A stretch of DNA of 36,297 nucleotides from positions 1 through 36,297 of the forward strand of contig JAHLKC010000229.1 of the NCBI GenBank assembly GCA_025449115.1. The letters run 5' to 3'. The DNA is from Chytridium lagenaria (lineage: Eukaryota > Chytridiomycota > Chytridiomycetes > Chytridiales > Chytridiaceae). Both the position numbers and the translations under genes were made by a program. Positions 18,674-29,297 of the stretch are shown here, one piece after another. Each line of letters starts with the position of its first letter. The stretch's first letter is position 1. The notes below the pieces were generated by a model. That model saw only the letters and a program-made list of their open reading frames with translations, was not told the origin of the DNA and ran no database searches.

Positions 18674-21600
18674 TCAACGTAGGAGATTAAAGCAGAAGGA
18701 GGAATTAAGGAGACAGCGTGAGAACGAAGAAAGGAAGAAAGACGAGGACGAGGGAAGGAAGAGAATCAAAGGCAAGGCGGAGGGTACGTACACAGAGCGG
18801 GCAGACATCAAACGCGAAACCAAGTCCAAACAGGCCAGGGGGCACGACGGAAAAAAACCACGCGCGCAGGGGGTGAAGCGGGTGGAGACGGTCAAGATGA
18901 TAGGTGAACGAGGTGAGGAGAGAGTCTGCCCGGAGTGAAGGTGCCCCAACCAGCAAAGAAAAAGCCAAATTGGAGGGAAAAGAAAAGGGAGAGAAAACCA
19001 ACGTGCAGCAGAAGCATAGAGGTCAGAGAGGGCGGCAAAACCAGCGGAGGCCTGAAGACGAGCAAAAAGAGCAAGGCAGACAAGCCCATAGTCCAACAAC
19101 GGGCGCCAAAAGGTGCGGAGGATGGTCAGGCGAGCGGAAGGGTGCCAGAGAGAACCAGAGGCTTGGAAAGCGGCCAACGAAGAGCGGGCGCGGAGGACAT
19201 ACCCAGGCAGCCGGCATCAGGATCTCCAGAAGCGTGGCGTTCCCAGTCCACCCAAAGGAACGGTGGGGCAGACCAAGGTAGCGATAGGAAAGACGGCGAG
19301 GGAGAGGAACCGGCGAGGAGGAGGGGAGGAGCCAACTGAGGCAGGCCAACAACAGCGCTTTTGGATAAGTTGTACAGCATGCCAACCGAGAGAGCCCAAT
19401 CGGAACAGAGGTCAAGCAGGTGTTGTGCGTGGGAGAAGAAAAAGCTTTAAGAAGTACATCATCAGCAAACAAAGGGCACAAGGAGAAGAAGGAAGTAAAG
19501 GAAAGGGTCCAACAAATGTATAAGAGGATCAATAAACAAATTAAAAGAAGGGGAGCCAGAATTGAACCCTGAAAGAGGCCACGAAGACGGGGGAAAGGGA
19601 GGGACAGGGAGCCATTAACAACAACAGATGAGGTCGTGTCACGAAGCATGAGGCCGTAAATGAGGGAGATGAAGATGGGGGGCAGCCGCGGGCGTGGAGC
19701 ACTTGGAGAAGCCGGGCGTGGTCCACGGAATCGTAAGCAGACTTGATATCCAGAAAGATGGAGATGGGCGCTTTTCCGGTACGAGAGAGGGCATCCGAGA
19801 GCAGGGCATGCGAGAGGCAGCTGAATCCATGGCGAAAACCAGCTTGGTGGGGGTGGAGAGCCAGCCAGGAAAATTCGCACGTTGAAGGAAGGAGAGGAAG
19901 ATACGTTCAAAAAGGCGGCGGAGCATGAGGGTGAGAGCAATGGGACGAGTATTGGGGGCTGTAGGGGGCTCGGTTTTTGGGAGGAGAGTAAGGGTAGCGT
20001 GATTCCAGGCGGTGGGGTGAGGCCGGAGGCAGCGCAGTGGCGGAAAAGGGAGGCAAGAGGGGAAGAAAGAGGGGGAGGGGATGAGGGCGCGGAGAACCAA
20101 TACGTGGAGAGAATCATGGCCGCAGGCTTTGTGAGTGGGATACTGGAGGATGGAGGAAGAGATGGAGGAGTTGGTGAAAGCGGCGACAAAATCCAAGGAT
20201 TGGGGAGGAGGGAGGGGAGGTGCAGGACGGGAGCGGTGTGGGGAGGAGCAAAAGGTTAGCATAGTGGGCATAGCAATCTTCCAGCGGGGACGTGGTGGGG
20301 GTGCGGGAGGTAAGACGAGTGGTGGGGCGGCGGGATCGTTGATGGCGTCGGAAGAGACGGATGTGGTCGGAAGGGGAGTACTGGTGGCCAGGGCGTCGGG
20401 AAGGCGGTCAGGAGTGAGTTGGATGGTGCCAGGGTCGTAGGAGCCAAGGACATGCTCGCAAGAGTAGTGGAGGGTGTCGTGGAGAGTAGCGTAGACGGAG
20501 TCCAAAGCTGCTTGCTGGACTGCCCGGGAGGACGTGTGGAGGGTGCGGAGGAGCGAGAGTTGAGAAAACAGTGGGGAGGCAGCCGCGTCAAAATGGTGAG
20601 CAAGATGGAGGGCAGTGGCGGGGTCGCGAAGCTTCTTGAGGAAAAACGACGAGGGGTGGGGTGGTGTGGGCGGGTGCACAAGAGGAGGAAGGGCCAGGGA
20701 GAGATGAAGAACACCATGGTCAGAAAGAGGAATGGCCAGCGGATCAGAGGGCGGTCGGAAGATCCAAGAGAGGGTGCACTGGCACAGGCCCAAAGGTGAT
20801 CAAGATGAGGGATGGCGGGGGAGGAGGGGTGGGGCGGCAGAAAGGTGAGGGGGTGGCGCGGGAAGTAGGAGTGAAAGTAGGTGATGAGAGACGTGCGACG
20901 GGGAACCGGAGATCCAGTGAGGGAGCCAGCCGAGGACATGGAGAAAGTGACGTTAAAATCTCCGAGAATGGCGAGGGGGCAAAGGACCGAGGGACAACGG
21001 CCTCCAGGTGTTGGATGAGGGTGGTAGCCAAGCCGAGGCGGGAAGTAACTGCAATAAAGGGTGAGGAATCAACTGTAAAACCAAGAACATATTCAGAACG
21101 AAAACACCAGGAAACGCGGGAAGAAAACTGGGACTACACGCAAGGAGTAGGCCATCATGTTCATGGCCGCGAACACCAGGGAGGCGAGGGGGGCGAATTG
21201 AGTGACCAACGACAAGTGGGGAGGAGGCAATTGCGGACCAGTCCAACCACCACGTTTCCGCAACCACAAATACATCAAAGGTGCCAGACCGTAAAAGACC
21301 AGTGAGATGCTGCCAGCCAGCGAAGCGGAGGCCGTGTGCATTTTGGTAGCCAATGGAGAGAGTCATTGCGGGGGGTGTTGACGCGCTTAGCAGCAGAGGC
21401 GAGATCAGAATTGGAATTGCGTTTATTGGGACGACGAACAACAAGCGGGGTCTCAGGGGGAGGGGAGGGGAGGAGGGAGTCGGGGTAACATCTTTGGTGG
21501 TGGAGGGGGGGAGGTTGACGGAGGGAGGGCAGTTGGGGTCATAGAAGGGGTCAAAGGTGGGGGCAGGGACGCAGCAAGGGAGGGAGCAAGAGGAGGGAGG

Positions 21601-21717
21601 GTGACAGGGAGAGTCTCGCCATAGGAGGCAGGGCAACGTGGAGGAAGTAGTGGCGCAAGGCAAGCGGCTTGGTGGCATCAGTGGCGCCAGCGGAAAGACG
21701 AGCAAGGGCGCGGTCAC
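18674..21717 (-). pseudogene. LINE endonuclease-reverse transcriptase polyprotein, frameshifted
   Basis: Reverse-strand reading. The endonuclease/exonuclease/phosphatase domain is seen as LSIGYQNAHGL, VVAETWW, LGDFNV (near 20950), LDHLWA and SDHGVLHLSL (about 20720). The reverse transcriptase follows: KACGHDSLHVLVLRAL, LLPKTEPPTAPNTRPIALT, DIKSAYDSVDHARLL with the first catalytic Asp (about 19730), GLFQGSILAP, and FADDVLL carrying the catalytic Asp pair (about 19470). The C-terminal region to about 18674 is Leu/Phe-rich and not recognised. The motifs lie in canonical order for LINE-type target-primed elements but fall in several frames, with breaks in both the nuclease and RT parts. The element is probably inactive as read. 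Long plus-strand open frames here are antisense shadows of GC-rich coding DNA. Confidence 0.78.
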
Positions 21718-21973
21718 GAATGGCAGTGCGGGTCACGGAAGTGAGACAGGAACGGAGGGATCAAAGGTAGGGTCGAAAGTGCCAAATTTTGCAGCATCTA
21801 AAGAGGTCAGTAGCTTGTCTTTCTGATCCTTGTGAACGGTCAGACCAACAATGGAGGAGTTAATGTAAAAGAGGTCCGGAATGGGGATGGAGGGGGCCAG
21901 GGCACGGAGATCACGACGAAGCTCGCTGAGGCGGATCCAAGGGGCGTCACGGTAGTACAGGGTGACAAAATCA

Positions 21974-22617
21974 TCAGGGGAGGTGAAGCGGGGGGTGGAG
22001 TAGCGGCGGTACGGGCAATGCGAGAGCGACGGGCCTCATTGAAGCGAGCAGCAATGGCAGCGGGGGAGGAACGATCAGGGGGAGGCAGGGCAGCAACGGA
22101 AGCGTAGGAAGCAGCACGGGGAGCTGGGGCAGAGGTTGGGGGGTCAGGGTGGAGGCCTGGAGAGCAGAGGTGGAGGAGGACGTCGAAAGGGCAGTCAAGG
22201 TCGAGTTCAACTTGGTCATCAAGGCGGGGAGAGGGGCGATCACAGTGTGGAGGTCTCGAAGGTAGTTTGGTCGGAAAGGAGGTGGACAGCGTTGGGTGAG
22301 GGCCATGGGAGAAGGTACGAAGACAGCAGCAATAATCTGGTAGCCAACATCACGAGGGCCAGCAATAGAGTTACAGTTGGTGCAGAGGACAAAGGGAACG
22401 ATCCACGCAGAGGGAACCGTTGCACTTGGGGCAGGAGGGCATGAAGGCATGCCAGTGGTGGACAAAGGGTACCCAGGCAGTGGAGTCCGTAGTGTGGAAA
22501 GGTGGGAGGAAGACAGGAGGCCCAGAGGGAGCGGGGCCGCCAGGATGGGTAGTTGGAGTCACTGGGCGGGTGGGGTGCCACCAGGGGAAGCGGTGTGAAA
22601 AGAGGTTGGCGAGTCAC
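21974..22617 (-). pseudogene. LINE N-terminal Cys-rich region
   Basis: Upstream of the nuclease on the reverse strand, two overlapping frames read PSCPKCNGSLCVDRSLCP and VPFVLCTNCNSIAGPRDVGY. Put side by side they suggest a CxxC-type zinc-binding module split by a one-base shift, followed by a Ser/Pro-rich part. This is where LINEs keep an ORF1-like or N-terminal nucleic-acid-binding module. No precise family is assigned. Confidence 0.45.
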
Positions 22618-22635
22618 TCATCAGGTACGGCACGT

Positions 22636-22780
22636 CAATCAATATAAGAAATTCAATCAATATAAGAAATTTCAATCAATATAAGAAATTTCAATCAATA
22701 TAAGAAATTTCAATCAATATAAGAAATTTCAATCAATATAAGAAATTTCAATCAATATAAGAAATTTCAATCAATATAAG
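22636..22780. repeat. 19-bp minisatellite CAATCAATATAAGAAATTT, ~7.6 units
   Basis: The unit recurs head to tail from 22636 to 22780; the first unit is one T shorter. It begins exactly where GC-rich LINE sequence stops and AT-rich DNA begins, so it marks the LINE 5' junction or insertion site. Confidence 0.95.
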
Positions 22781-23082
22781 TCAAATGATGTCAGTGTTTC
22801 TGAAACCATAAAAGTAAATAAATATAATTGATAAGCAGACATGAAGAATTGTCACATTAAGCATTGTCACAAGTGTGACAAAGAGTATTAATAATAACTT
22901 TAACAGTGTAATACAAGAGGCCCTAATAATAATATAGCCGCCCTTGAATACAAAACAAAAGCAAAATTTACTCTCTGAAAATCACCCAGTCCAAAGCAAG
23001 CCTTTATATATTCGGAGAAAAAAAAAGAGTTGAAAAGGTGCAACACTCTCACCGAATCCATCATCGTCCATGCGCATCATAA
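22781..23082. other. AT-rich spacer between LINE copies, no gene
   Basis: No coding frame. It contains an inverted pair, GTCACATT...ATTGTCAC and TTGTCACAAGTGTGACAA near 22862-22880, the latter a good palindrome; nothing else is recognisable. Confidence 0.45.
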
Positions 23083-23741
23083 AATGGGGGTTACGGATAC
23101 TTTATTCGGTGACACTTAAGGGGGTAAGATAACAGAATCAAAGAACGAAAACAGGCGGTCAAAGAGATCAAAGAAACGGCGATTCAGCAAAAAGTCGAAC
23201 AAGGTGTAGTGAGAGTGCGGAGCAAGACGGAACCGCAAATCCCACACCTCCTCGTAGGAGTCCAGGGGTAAACATTAAGAAGAGAATAAGGAAGGGAAGC
23301 GTAAAGGGAACAATCACGAAAATGAGAACGGTTAAAATTGCGGTGACAACCAGGACAGACGTGGACGGGACGCATCCAACAGGTGCCAGCCCGCCAACGA
23401 AGCACGCGCGAGAGAAGAGGAGGAGAAACATAGAGAGAAGAATCTACGAAAGACGAAACACGGCGGGAACAGGGTTCAACGTAGGAGATTAAAGCAGAGA
23501 GGAGGGATCAAAGAGACAGCTTGAGAACGAAGAAAGGAGGAGAGACAAGGACGAGGGGAAGGAAGAGAATCAAAGGCAAGGCGGAGGGTACGTACACAGA
23601 GCGGGCAGACATCAATTGTTGAAACCAAGTTCCACACAGGCCAGGGCGGGACGGAAAAACCACGCGGCAGGGGTGAAGCGGGTGGAGACGGTCAAGATGA
23701 TAGGTGAACGCGGTGAGAGAGAGTCTGCCCGGGAGTGAAAG
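23083..23741 (-). mobile_element. LINE copy 2, 5'-truncated (3' end only)
   Basis: Matches 18283 to about 18945 with the same 3' end and frequent small indels (for example AAGGGGTAAG against AAGGGGGTAAG). It stops at GTGAAAGG near 23741, where LTR-like sequence starting TGTGATC follows. Truncation may be the usual 5' loss of LINEs or be due to a later insertion. Confidence 0.85.
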
Positions 23742-24306
23742 GTGTGATCTTCTCTTGACCATCCCTCCCTACCTAGCTTCGACTAGGGGGTAGGGGAGAA
23801 GAGTAAAGGAGTTGCTCCAGCAGAGCAAGTCCACAGAGCACTAGGACAGGATGTACTCCTGAATCTAAGTGATGTTTATGTTGTTTGGCGATGGTGTGGT
23901 GAGTGATCGCGAGATTCTGCTTATCTAAGGGAGAAGGGAACGTGTTTAGTATCTTCATTATCGGCTTACCTTGCTTCTAAACCAATATCAGCACCAGATC
24001 GTCTCCAGGCAATCGGGGATGGCTATAAGTCTCCATGCCACCCTACTATGGCACCTTTTTGGAACATGGGCTTCGTTTGCCTCTCAGAGCTTAGAACAGG
24101 GTAACCTCACTCATTGCTGCCGTTAGCGCCTGATCATTGGGTCGGAAAGCACAGAGGTGGAATGTAGCTGACCAAGCCTTGACTAAAGGACACTGTGAAT
24201 GAGGAGGGATTCCATCATAGCCTTCCGTCTCAAACAGCCGGATTGCCACTTCACCAGGTGGTAAGGGGGCAGAGGGGTCAACTGTCATCCAACTAAGAGT
24301 GAAGGG
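23742..24306. repeat. LTR-like or solo-LTR material, divergent
   Basis: Starts TGTGATCTTCTCTTGACC and folds into an end hairpin (CCCTACCTAG pairing with CTAGGGGGTAGGG, flanked by CTTCTC/GAGAAG), followed by GGATGTACTCC. The LTR at 24307 has the same plan (TGTGAAGTTCTCTC, GTTCTCT/AGAGAAC arms, then GGAGGTACTCC). I infer a related LTR family, possibly truncated. The latter part (24091-24306) has an unassigned reverse-strand open frame. Confidence 0.4.
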
Positions 24307-25255
24307 TGTGAAGTTCTCTCTATGGCCCCCTCTGTTAAGCCCCGGCATACAGAGGTAGAGAACCACATAATAGGTGACAAGACTAGCGTCTAGGAGGTAC
24401 TCCTAGATCAAGAGTCAGGCCCTATTCTGCCTTTAGTGACAGCGGGGATTTAAGTTGCTGTGGTTCTGCTCTAAAACTAATCATATGAAAGAAAGGAAGG
24501 AAAAGGAAGGAAAAAGATACTCAGGCGGAGATCCAACGCGCCAGAGTGGAAGGGTCACTCAAGGAGGGAGTCCATCCGCTCCTAGTAGTGTACAAGGCCT
24601 CGTAATCGCCGCAATAAGCCGTTTTAACATGTTCTCATCTGATCTCTTCTACCTAAGGCCCTGCTCATGCCGCACTCCCACTCACAGGCAACTAGATAGC
24701 CAGTCATCGCAATCAAGAAAAGAACAGAGGTGGTTATACTACCCAACCTTCGAAGGAATCATGCCACAGAGGCGTCTATCCAGGGCTCAGGCCTTCTTAG
24801 ACTCAAGTGTCTTGGTTCAAGGTGTAGTCTCCCCCAGCGGCGTAATCCCCGAGCGCCCGCAGGTACAACTAAATAACACAATATTGAATAACAGAAGAAT
24901 GAAGAAAGCATGGCCCAAGGGCAGCCATGCCTGGATGTATGGGTGGGATCAATCCAGGACTACAGAGGTGCACGTCAATCTATTCAACTTTCTACAAATA
25001 ATAAAACAATACATAAAGGGGAATCAAATAACAACAACAGGCATCTCGACCAACGTGGTAGCATGTCATAAGTTGGCATACCACGTCAACCGCCCTTCCT
25101 TCTATAAAAACCTCTCTCGTATCTATGGGGAAAAACTATGAAAAACCCCGAGAGGGAAAAGAATGGAACGGGAACAACAAAATAAGAATAAGGGCACGAC
25201 GTCTATATAAGCGACGCATTCATGCCTCTTGGTGAGGTTATCCAATAATCTCACA
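24307..25255 (+). repeat. Long terminal repeat-like direct repeat 1
   Basis: 949 bp starting TGTGAAGTTC and ending CCAATAATCTCACA, so its ends are the inverted pair TGTGA/TCACA typical of LTRs. A near-identical copy is at 30296-31243, with seven differences in the first ~175 bp. A TATA box (TATATAAG, 25204-25211) sits 45 bp before the end, the usual U3-R layout. A 228-codon open frame (24455-25141) runs through it but is broken by indels in the second repeat and is not called as a gene. No clear tRNA primer site follows. Confidence 0.75.
25203..25211 (+). promoter_or_regulatory. TATA box of the LTR
   Basis: CTATATAAG precedes the putative R-U5 segment and the downstream ATG at 25298. The same word occurs at about 31194 in the second repeat. 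Confidence 0.5.
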
Positions 25256-25297
25256 AGGGGAGATCACGCCGCAAGGCCACGCGCGTGGTGATAGAGG

Positions 25298-27108
25298 ATG
25301 GGGGATCAACTCAGTATCAACTACTTAACTATCACCGATCGTCACTTGTGGACTTATGTACCTACGCGTGCTTTAGAAGAATTCCCCTTACGGCATTCCA
25401 AGACAGTAATAGCCCGCCCTCCCTCCCATAACAGTGAAGGTGTTGGTCTCGCTGATGCGTCGCCCTCTCAAGTGTGGGTGAACATGGTAAAAAGTCATAT
25501 TCCCTCAAGAGAGAATCTGAGTCAAAGCTTGCAGTATAGTAAGAGATCTGATGTCTTTGTTAGAATGACACCAGAACCGTTGAAAGACATTATCAAGGGT
25601 ACTAAGGACTATGTCTATTATCCTGCGAGACTAGATGGTCTCAAACGAATTTGGATAGTTAATATCAATGATGATAGAGATCCTCTAGGCGGTGAGCCTC
25701 ATAGAAAGCATGGCGCCGTTACCCACGTCATGCATGTCTCCAAACCAATTCCCCCAGGAACTAATGAGTTTCCTGATCCTATGTCAATGGGATTAGAAGA
25801 ATATATGAGAAAGTATTATGCTTATCGTATTTATGATATCCGCGAGCTTACGTACCCTATTCCTGAACGGAAAGAGCGTAAGACGGATCCATTATCCTTA
25901 CTAGAGTTGTATGGAGTTAATAGTACCACGCACTTTGCAAGAGTACCTGAGAATATGGTCAACGACTGTAAACCAAATACGTTGAAAGAACTTAAACCTT
26001 CCCCACAAGTGAAGTCTCCATTGATTGAAGACTCTAAGCTACGAATAGTGAGCTGGAATGTTAATGGACTCCATCGCTTAGCCATGGTCCTCTATGGACA
26101 GAAGTTGGAAGGCGATGAAGCCAATCCGGCAGAATGCCTCGCTCGATATTTCGAGAAGCAAGGTTATCAGATAGTATGTCCCAAGAGACACGCATTAGTC
26201 AGAAAAGACAGCTCTTCTGGGATCAGTTGATGAACCTAGAGAACTGGAACGTGCATGCCGATGACATGAGATCCGGTTATGCTGGTGTCGCTACTTTTGT
26301 CCGCAAGGGACTCCCCGTCATAGAGAAAGAGGCCCGCCGAGGCATCTGTCTCCGTGAGGATTCTCCTGATAACGAGTGGAGCCAAGGAGGTGAAGGTCGA
26401 TGCGTGACTATCTCTCTACCCGGAATGTACGTCGTTAACGTGTATGTCCCTAACGGGTCTAGAAGTCAAGCTAGACAGGATTATAAAATGAGATTCCTCT
26501 CTAAATGCAATAGTTTCATCGAGGAGATGAAACATAGGAAGAGCACTATCGTCGCTGGCGACTTTAATGTAGCTCGTTCCTCATTCGACATACGCTTTCC
26601 TATGCGTATGGTTGGTTATTCTGGCTTTGAGCAAGAAGAAGTTAAGCTCTTCAACGAGTTGTATTTTTATAAGAAGCATGGCTTCATTGATGGCTTTAGA
26701 CATTGCCATCCACACGACCCAGGTTATACTTGGCATGACCCGCAAGCCAGACACCAGAGCTTGTGGAGGGTCGACTATATAATGATTGATCCTAGCCTTC
26801 ACGCTAGGTGGTCAGTTCACCATAGATATATGTCTGGACTTAGTGACCATCAACTCGTAGAGTTGACGATAGAACAAGAAGATCCTTTTCTCGCTGGGAC
26901 TGAAACGTTGATGACGTTACCAGTCTTAATAACCGATCCTGAAGTTCACGTGAATAACGTAGATAAGGATGCGGAGAATAGAAGTACGCGTAAATCGAGT
27001 ACTAAGAAAAGTACAAGTCGCGTAGATGACACTTTGAACGACGTCTTAGCCTTTAATAAGACAAGTGATGATTTTAGTAAGCATCAGAGAGATGACCTGC
27101 TTACATGA
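25298..27108 (+). pseudogene. Unknown N-terminal domain plus exonuclease III/AP-endonuclease-like nuclease
   Basis: An ATG at 25298 lies 43 bp after the LTR. About 245 residues of unrecognised sequence (for example IWIVNINDDRDPLGGEP) precede an endonuclease/exonuclease/phosphatase domain: LRIVSWNVNGLH, SQETRIS with the metal-binding Glu, GYAGVATFVRKGLP, VNVYVPNGS, IVAGDFNVA, DGFRHCHPHDPGYTWH, LWRVDYIM and GLSDHQLVEL with the catalytic Asp-His. The order and spacing match exonuclease III-type AP endonucleases rather than the shorter LINE type. A one-base loss in the C-run near 26180 puts the first 290 residues in a different frame from the rest. A Ser/Lys/Thr-rich linker follows. The position, where gag-protease-RT would normally lie, is odd. 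Confidence 0.75.
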
Positions 27109-28446
27109 ATATTATCAAGTTCCTAGAAACGGGAGCTTTACCAGATATGAAGATCTTAAGAAAGGTGTGCTGTTGAATGCACAACATACAATTATGAGAA
27201 ATAAACTCTTGTATCGAGTTATACATGTGAATAACTATTTATTGAGGCGTTCCCCTGTACGCTTAGCATTATGTGTGCCAAGTAGTTTACACATCGTCGC
27301 TATGGAGCAGATCCATAACGATATGATGACTGGTGGACACTTGGGTGCCAAAAAGTTGTTACCACTATGTTGGAGAGGTTCTGGTGGCCTACCGTCACTA
27401 GAGATTTATATACGCATGTGAGCACATGTATAATATGTCAACAGTCCAAAGATCATCTGAAGCGCTTAGGTGCGCTGAAGCCAGTCCCACTAGGTGATAA
27501 ACCTTGGGACCGCGTGGCAATTGATGTTGTTGGTCCCTTGAAACAATCCATCAATGGGAATAAGTATGTAGTTGTTCTTACCGACTATTTTACACGCTGG
27601 GCTGATGCCTTTGCTGTACCTGATATTGAAGCGAATACTGTCGCTAAGATTATTGTTGAGCAGTGCTTCTGTAGATTTGGTATCCCAGTCTCGCTGCACT
27701 CTGACAACGGAAGCCCTTTCCCAAGCGAGTTAATGCGCAAAGTTGCCATTATACTTGGAATGTCACAATCCTTCTCGATGCCTTATTGGCCTCAAGCTAA
27801 TGGTCTCGTCGAGAGAACTAACAAGACTTTATGTCAGATGATACGTGCGTATGTTAACCAACGAACACACGCTGATTGGGATAATGTTTTACCATATATC
27901 CTTTATGCATATAGAACCACTATGCATCCTACTACAAAAGAGACTCCTTTCTTGTTAATGTTTGGTCGTGATCCTATCACGCCTGCCGACTTACGGTTTG
28001 GTATAAATATATCTTCTGATGATGTTTATGCTGAAGAATACCCTGATCCACGCACGTGGACCGCAGAAGAAGGTCCTGTTCCTTTTGTTAATGTATCGTT
28101 ACTTGGTCCTGCCGATATTGAGGAGAGCTATGCTCCTCCTAGTCGGATGAAGCAGAATATTATTCCATTTCCTCGAATCGCTGTTGCCTATACGCAATAT
28201 ATAGCTACCATTGAGTCAGCCTTATCCAAGTTGACTTATGAGTTACCAACTAAGAGTACACGAAAGTTGCATGAAGTTATCGCTGACACGATAATGAAGT
28301 TCAACTTGACCGCATTTTATCTAGTGTGCCCACAGAATTATGATGCCGACCGTCGAGACTTAAGAAAGTTTCATATGAGATATCCTCGAGAGGGTAATGA
28401 TGTGGAGACCGTGTTGTTTTACACCTTATGGGAACAGTACCTCTGA
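27109..28446 (+). pseudogene. Gypsy-type integrase: H2C2 zinc finger and DDE core, frameshifted
   Basis: IIKFLETGALPD at about 27106 in one frame and LLYRVI in the next are the usual lead-in of Ty3/gypsy integrases. The zinc finger reads HNDMMTGGH, then after a shift near 27360 CIICQQSK. The catalytic core has AIDVVGPL (first Asp), HSDNGSPF (second Asp) and YWPQANGLVERTNKTL (Glu), with 35 residues between the second Asp and the Glu, the canonical D,D35E. The core then runs to MFGRDPITPADL. Beyond it about 155 more residues continue without a recognised domain to a stop at 28444. The enzyme would join element DNA to the target. At least two frame breaks are present. Confidence 0.85.
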
Positions 28447-28775
28447 GCGATAACTCGAGAGATCGGGTTAAAGTAATAATGATACATCGTGGTGTCATCA
28501 GTGATATGGCGCAATTTAGAGCATACAAGCCTATGTTGATAAGAACACTATGAATGTGTACTTAGATGAACGTTGTATTTTACAACCAAGAGATACGATA
28601 AGTTAGACGGTGCGCCCTTGGGTCCTGGTTCTAACATTATACGTTTGTTGGTGGACAAGATTCATCACGTCGATACCCCTATGGTGTTGATACAAACTCG
28701 AGAAGATGTTGAGTCTCTCGTTGATAACATACTTGGTACCGCACACGAAAGTGTGGTACTGAGGGATCTTCCACT
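28447..28775 (+). pseudogene. Linker region between integrase core and C-terminal domain
   Basis: Coding-like sequence continues after the 28444 stop in shifted frames, with MIHRGVISDMAQFRAYK and then SNIIRLLVDKIHHVDTP. It ends at a stop just before ATG 28776. No domain is recognised. Together with the end of the previous segment it makes an unusually long insert before the integrase C-terminal domain. Confidence 0.45.
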
Positions 28776-29297
28776 ATGAAGAGGAAGAAAAGTAAGCAAG
28801 AGAAACTCATTGATGAACATCTTGCCAAAGAACGTCAGAAGATACGCCATTATGCTGACGAGTTGCCTGCATTACTGAGTTATGCTAGGGCTTTACTGTT
28901 GAGAGAGGAACTCCAACGAAAAGAGAAAGCTAACTCTCTCAAGCGGAATGATAGATACGCATTTGAGATAGGAGACCGAGTATGGTTCTCCATGCCTCTG
29001 AGAACCGACAAACAAGGTCGGGAGGATTCCCAGATTAAGAAGTTCCAGTTCCGTTGGTCTGGCCCTATGAGAGTCATTGCAAGATCTGCTGACTTTAATA
29101 GATATACTGTTGTAGAAGTGTTGCCAGATGGTCGATTATTGTCCAGACAGGCTAATGCTGCTAGATTGCGGCATATAATATCATACCACCCCAGGATACT
29201 GCCGATAAGGCCGCTAGAGGTGTTGTTGATGATGACTTTGCTCAAGAGATTGAGCTTTGGAAGAAGTTTGCCGTTCTTCAGCGTCGACCAAGGATGA
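28776..29297 (+). pseudogene. Integrase C-terminal (SH3/GPY-F-like) segment
   Basis: A Lys-rich helical part (KRKKSKQEKLIDEHLAKER) leads into YAFEIGDRVWFS, FQFRWSGPMRVIAR and YTVVEVLPDGR. This matches the small beta-barrel that follows the core in chromoviral integrases (GDxVW, KF.GP, Y.V). The family usually binds DNA or aids target choice through it. The end is frameshifted into the chromodomain segment. Confidence 0.7.

Larger units (their letters stand above)
18283..22635 (-). mobile_element. Non-LTR retrotransposon (LINE), copy 1
   Basis: A ~4.3 kb GC-rich element on the reverse strand. Its 5' part codes for a Cys-rich segment, followed by an endonuclease domain, a reverse transcriptase and a C-terminal region. 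The 3' end (low coordinates) is shared with the truncated copy at 23083, which fixes it at the run of C on the reverse strand near 18283. No poly(A) is seen; the last bases form CGAATA-aag-TATTCG, a small hairpin containing AATAAA. The 5' end abuts the 19-bp tandem repeat at 22636. Several frame shifts interrupt the coding region. Confidence 0.82.

Noticed and set aside
20661..21305. Long plus-strand frames rich in Gly, Glu and Arg opposite the LINE
   Set aside because: They are antisense to recognisable nuclease/RT motifs on the reverse strand; GC-rich coding DNA commonly leaves such open shadows.
24091..24366. Reverse-strand open frame ending in the LTR (GLNRGGHRENF), and its partner at 29978-30337
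   Set aside because: The shared part is only the antisense of the LTR start; the remainders are unrelated to each other and show no known domain.
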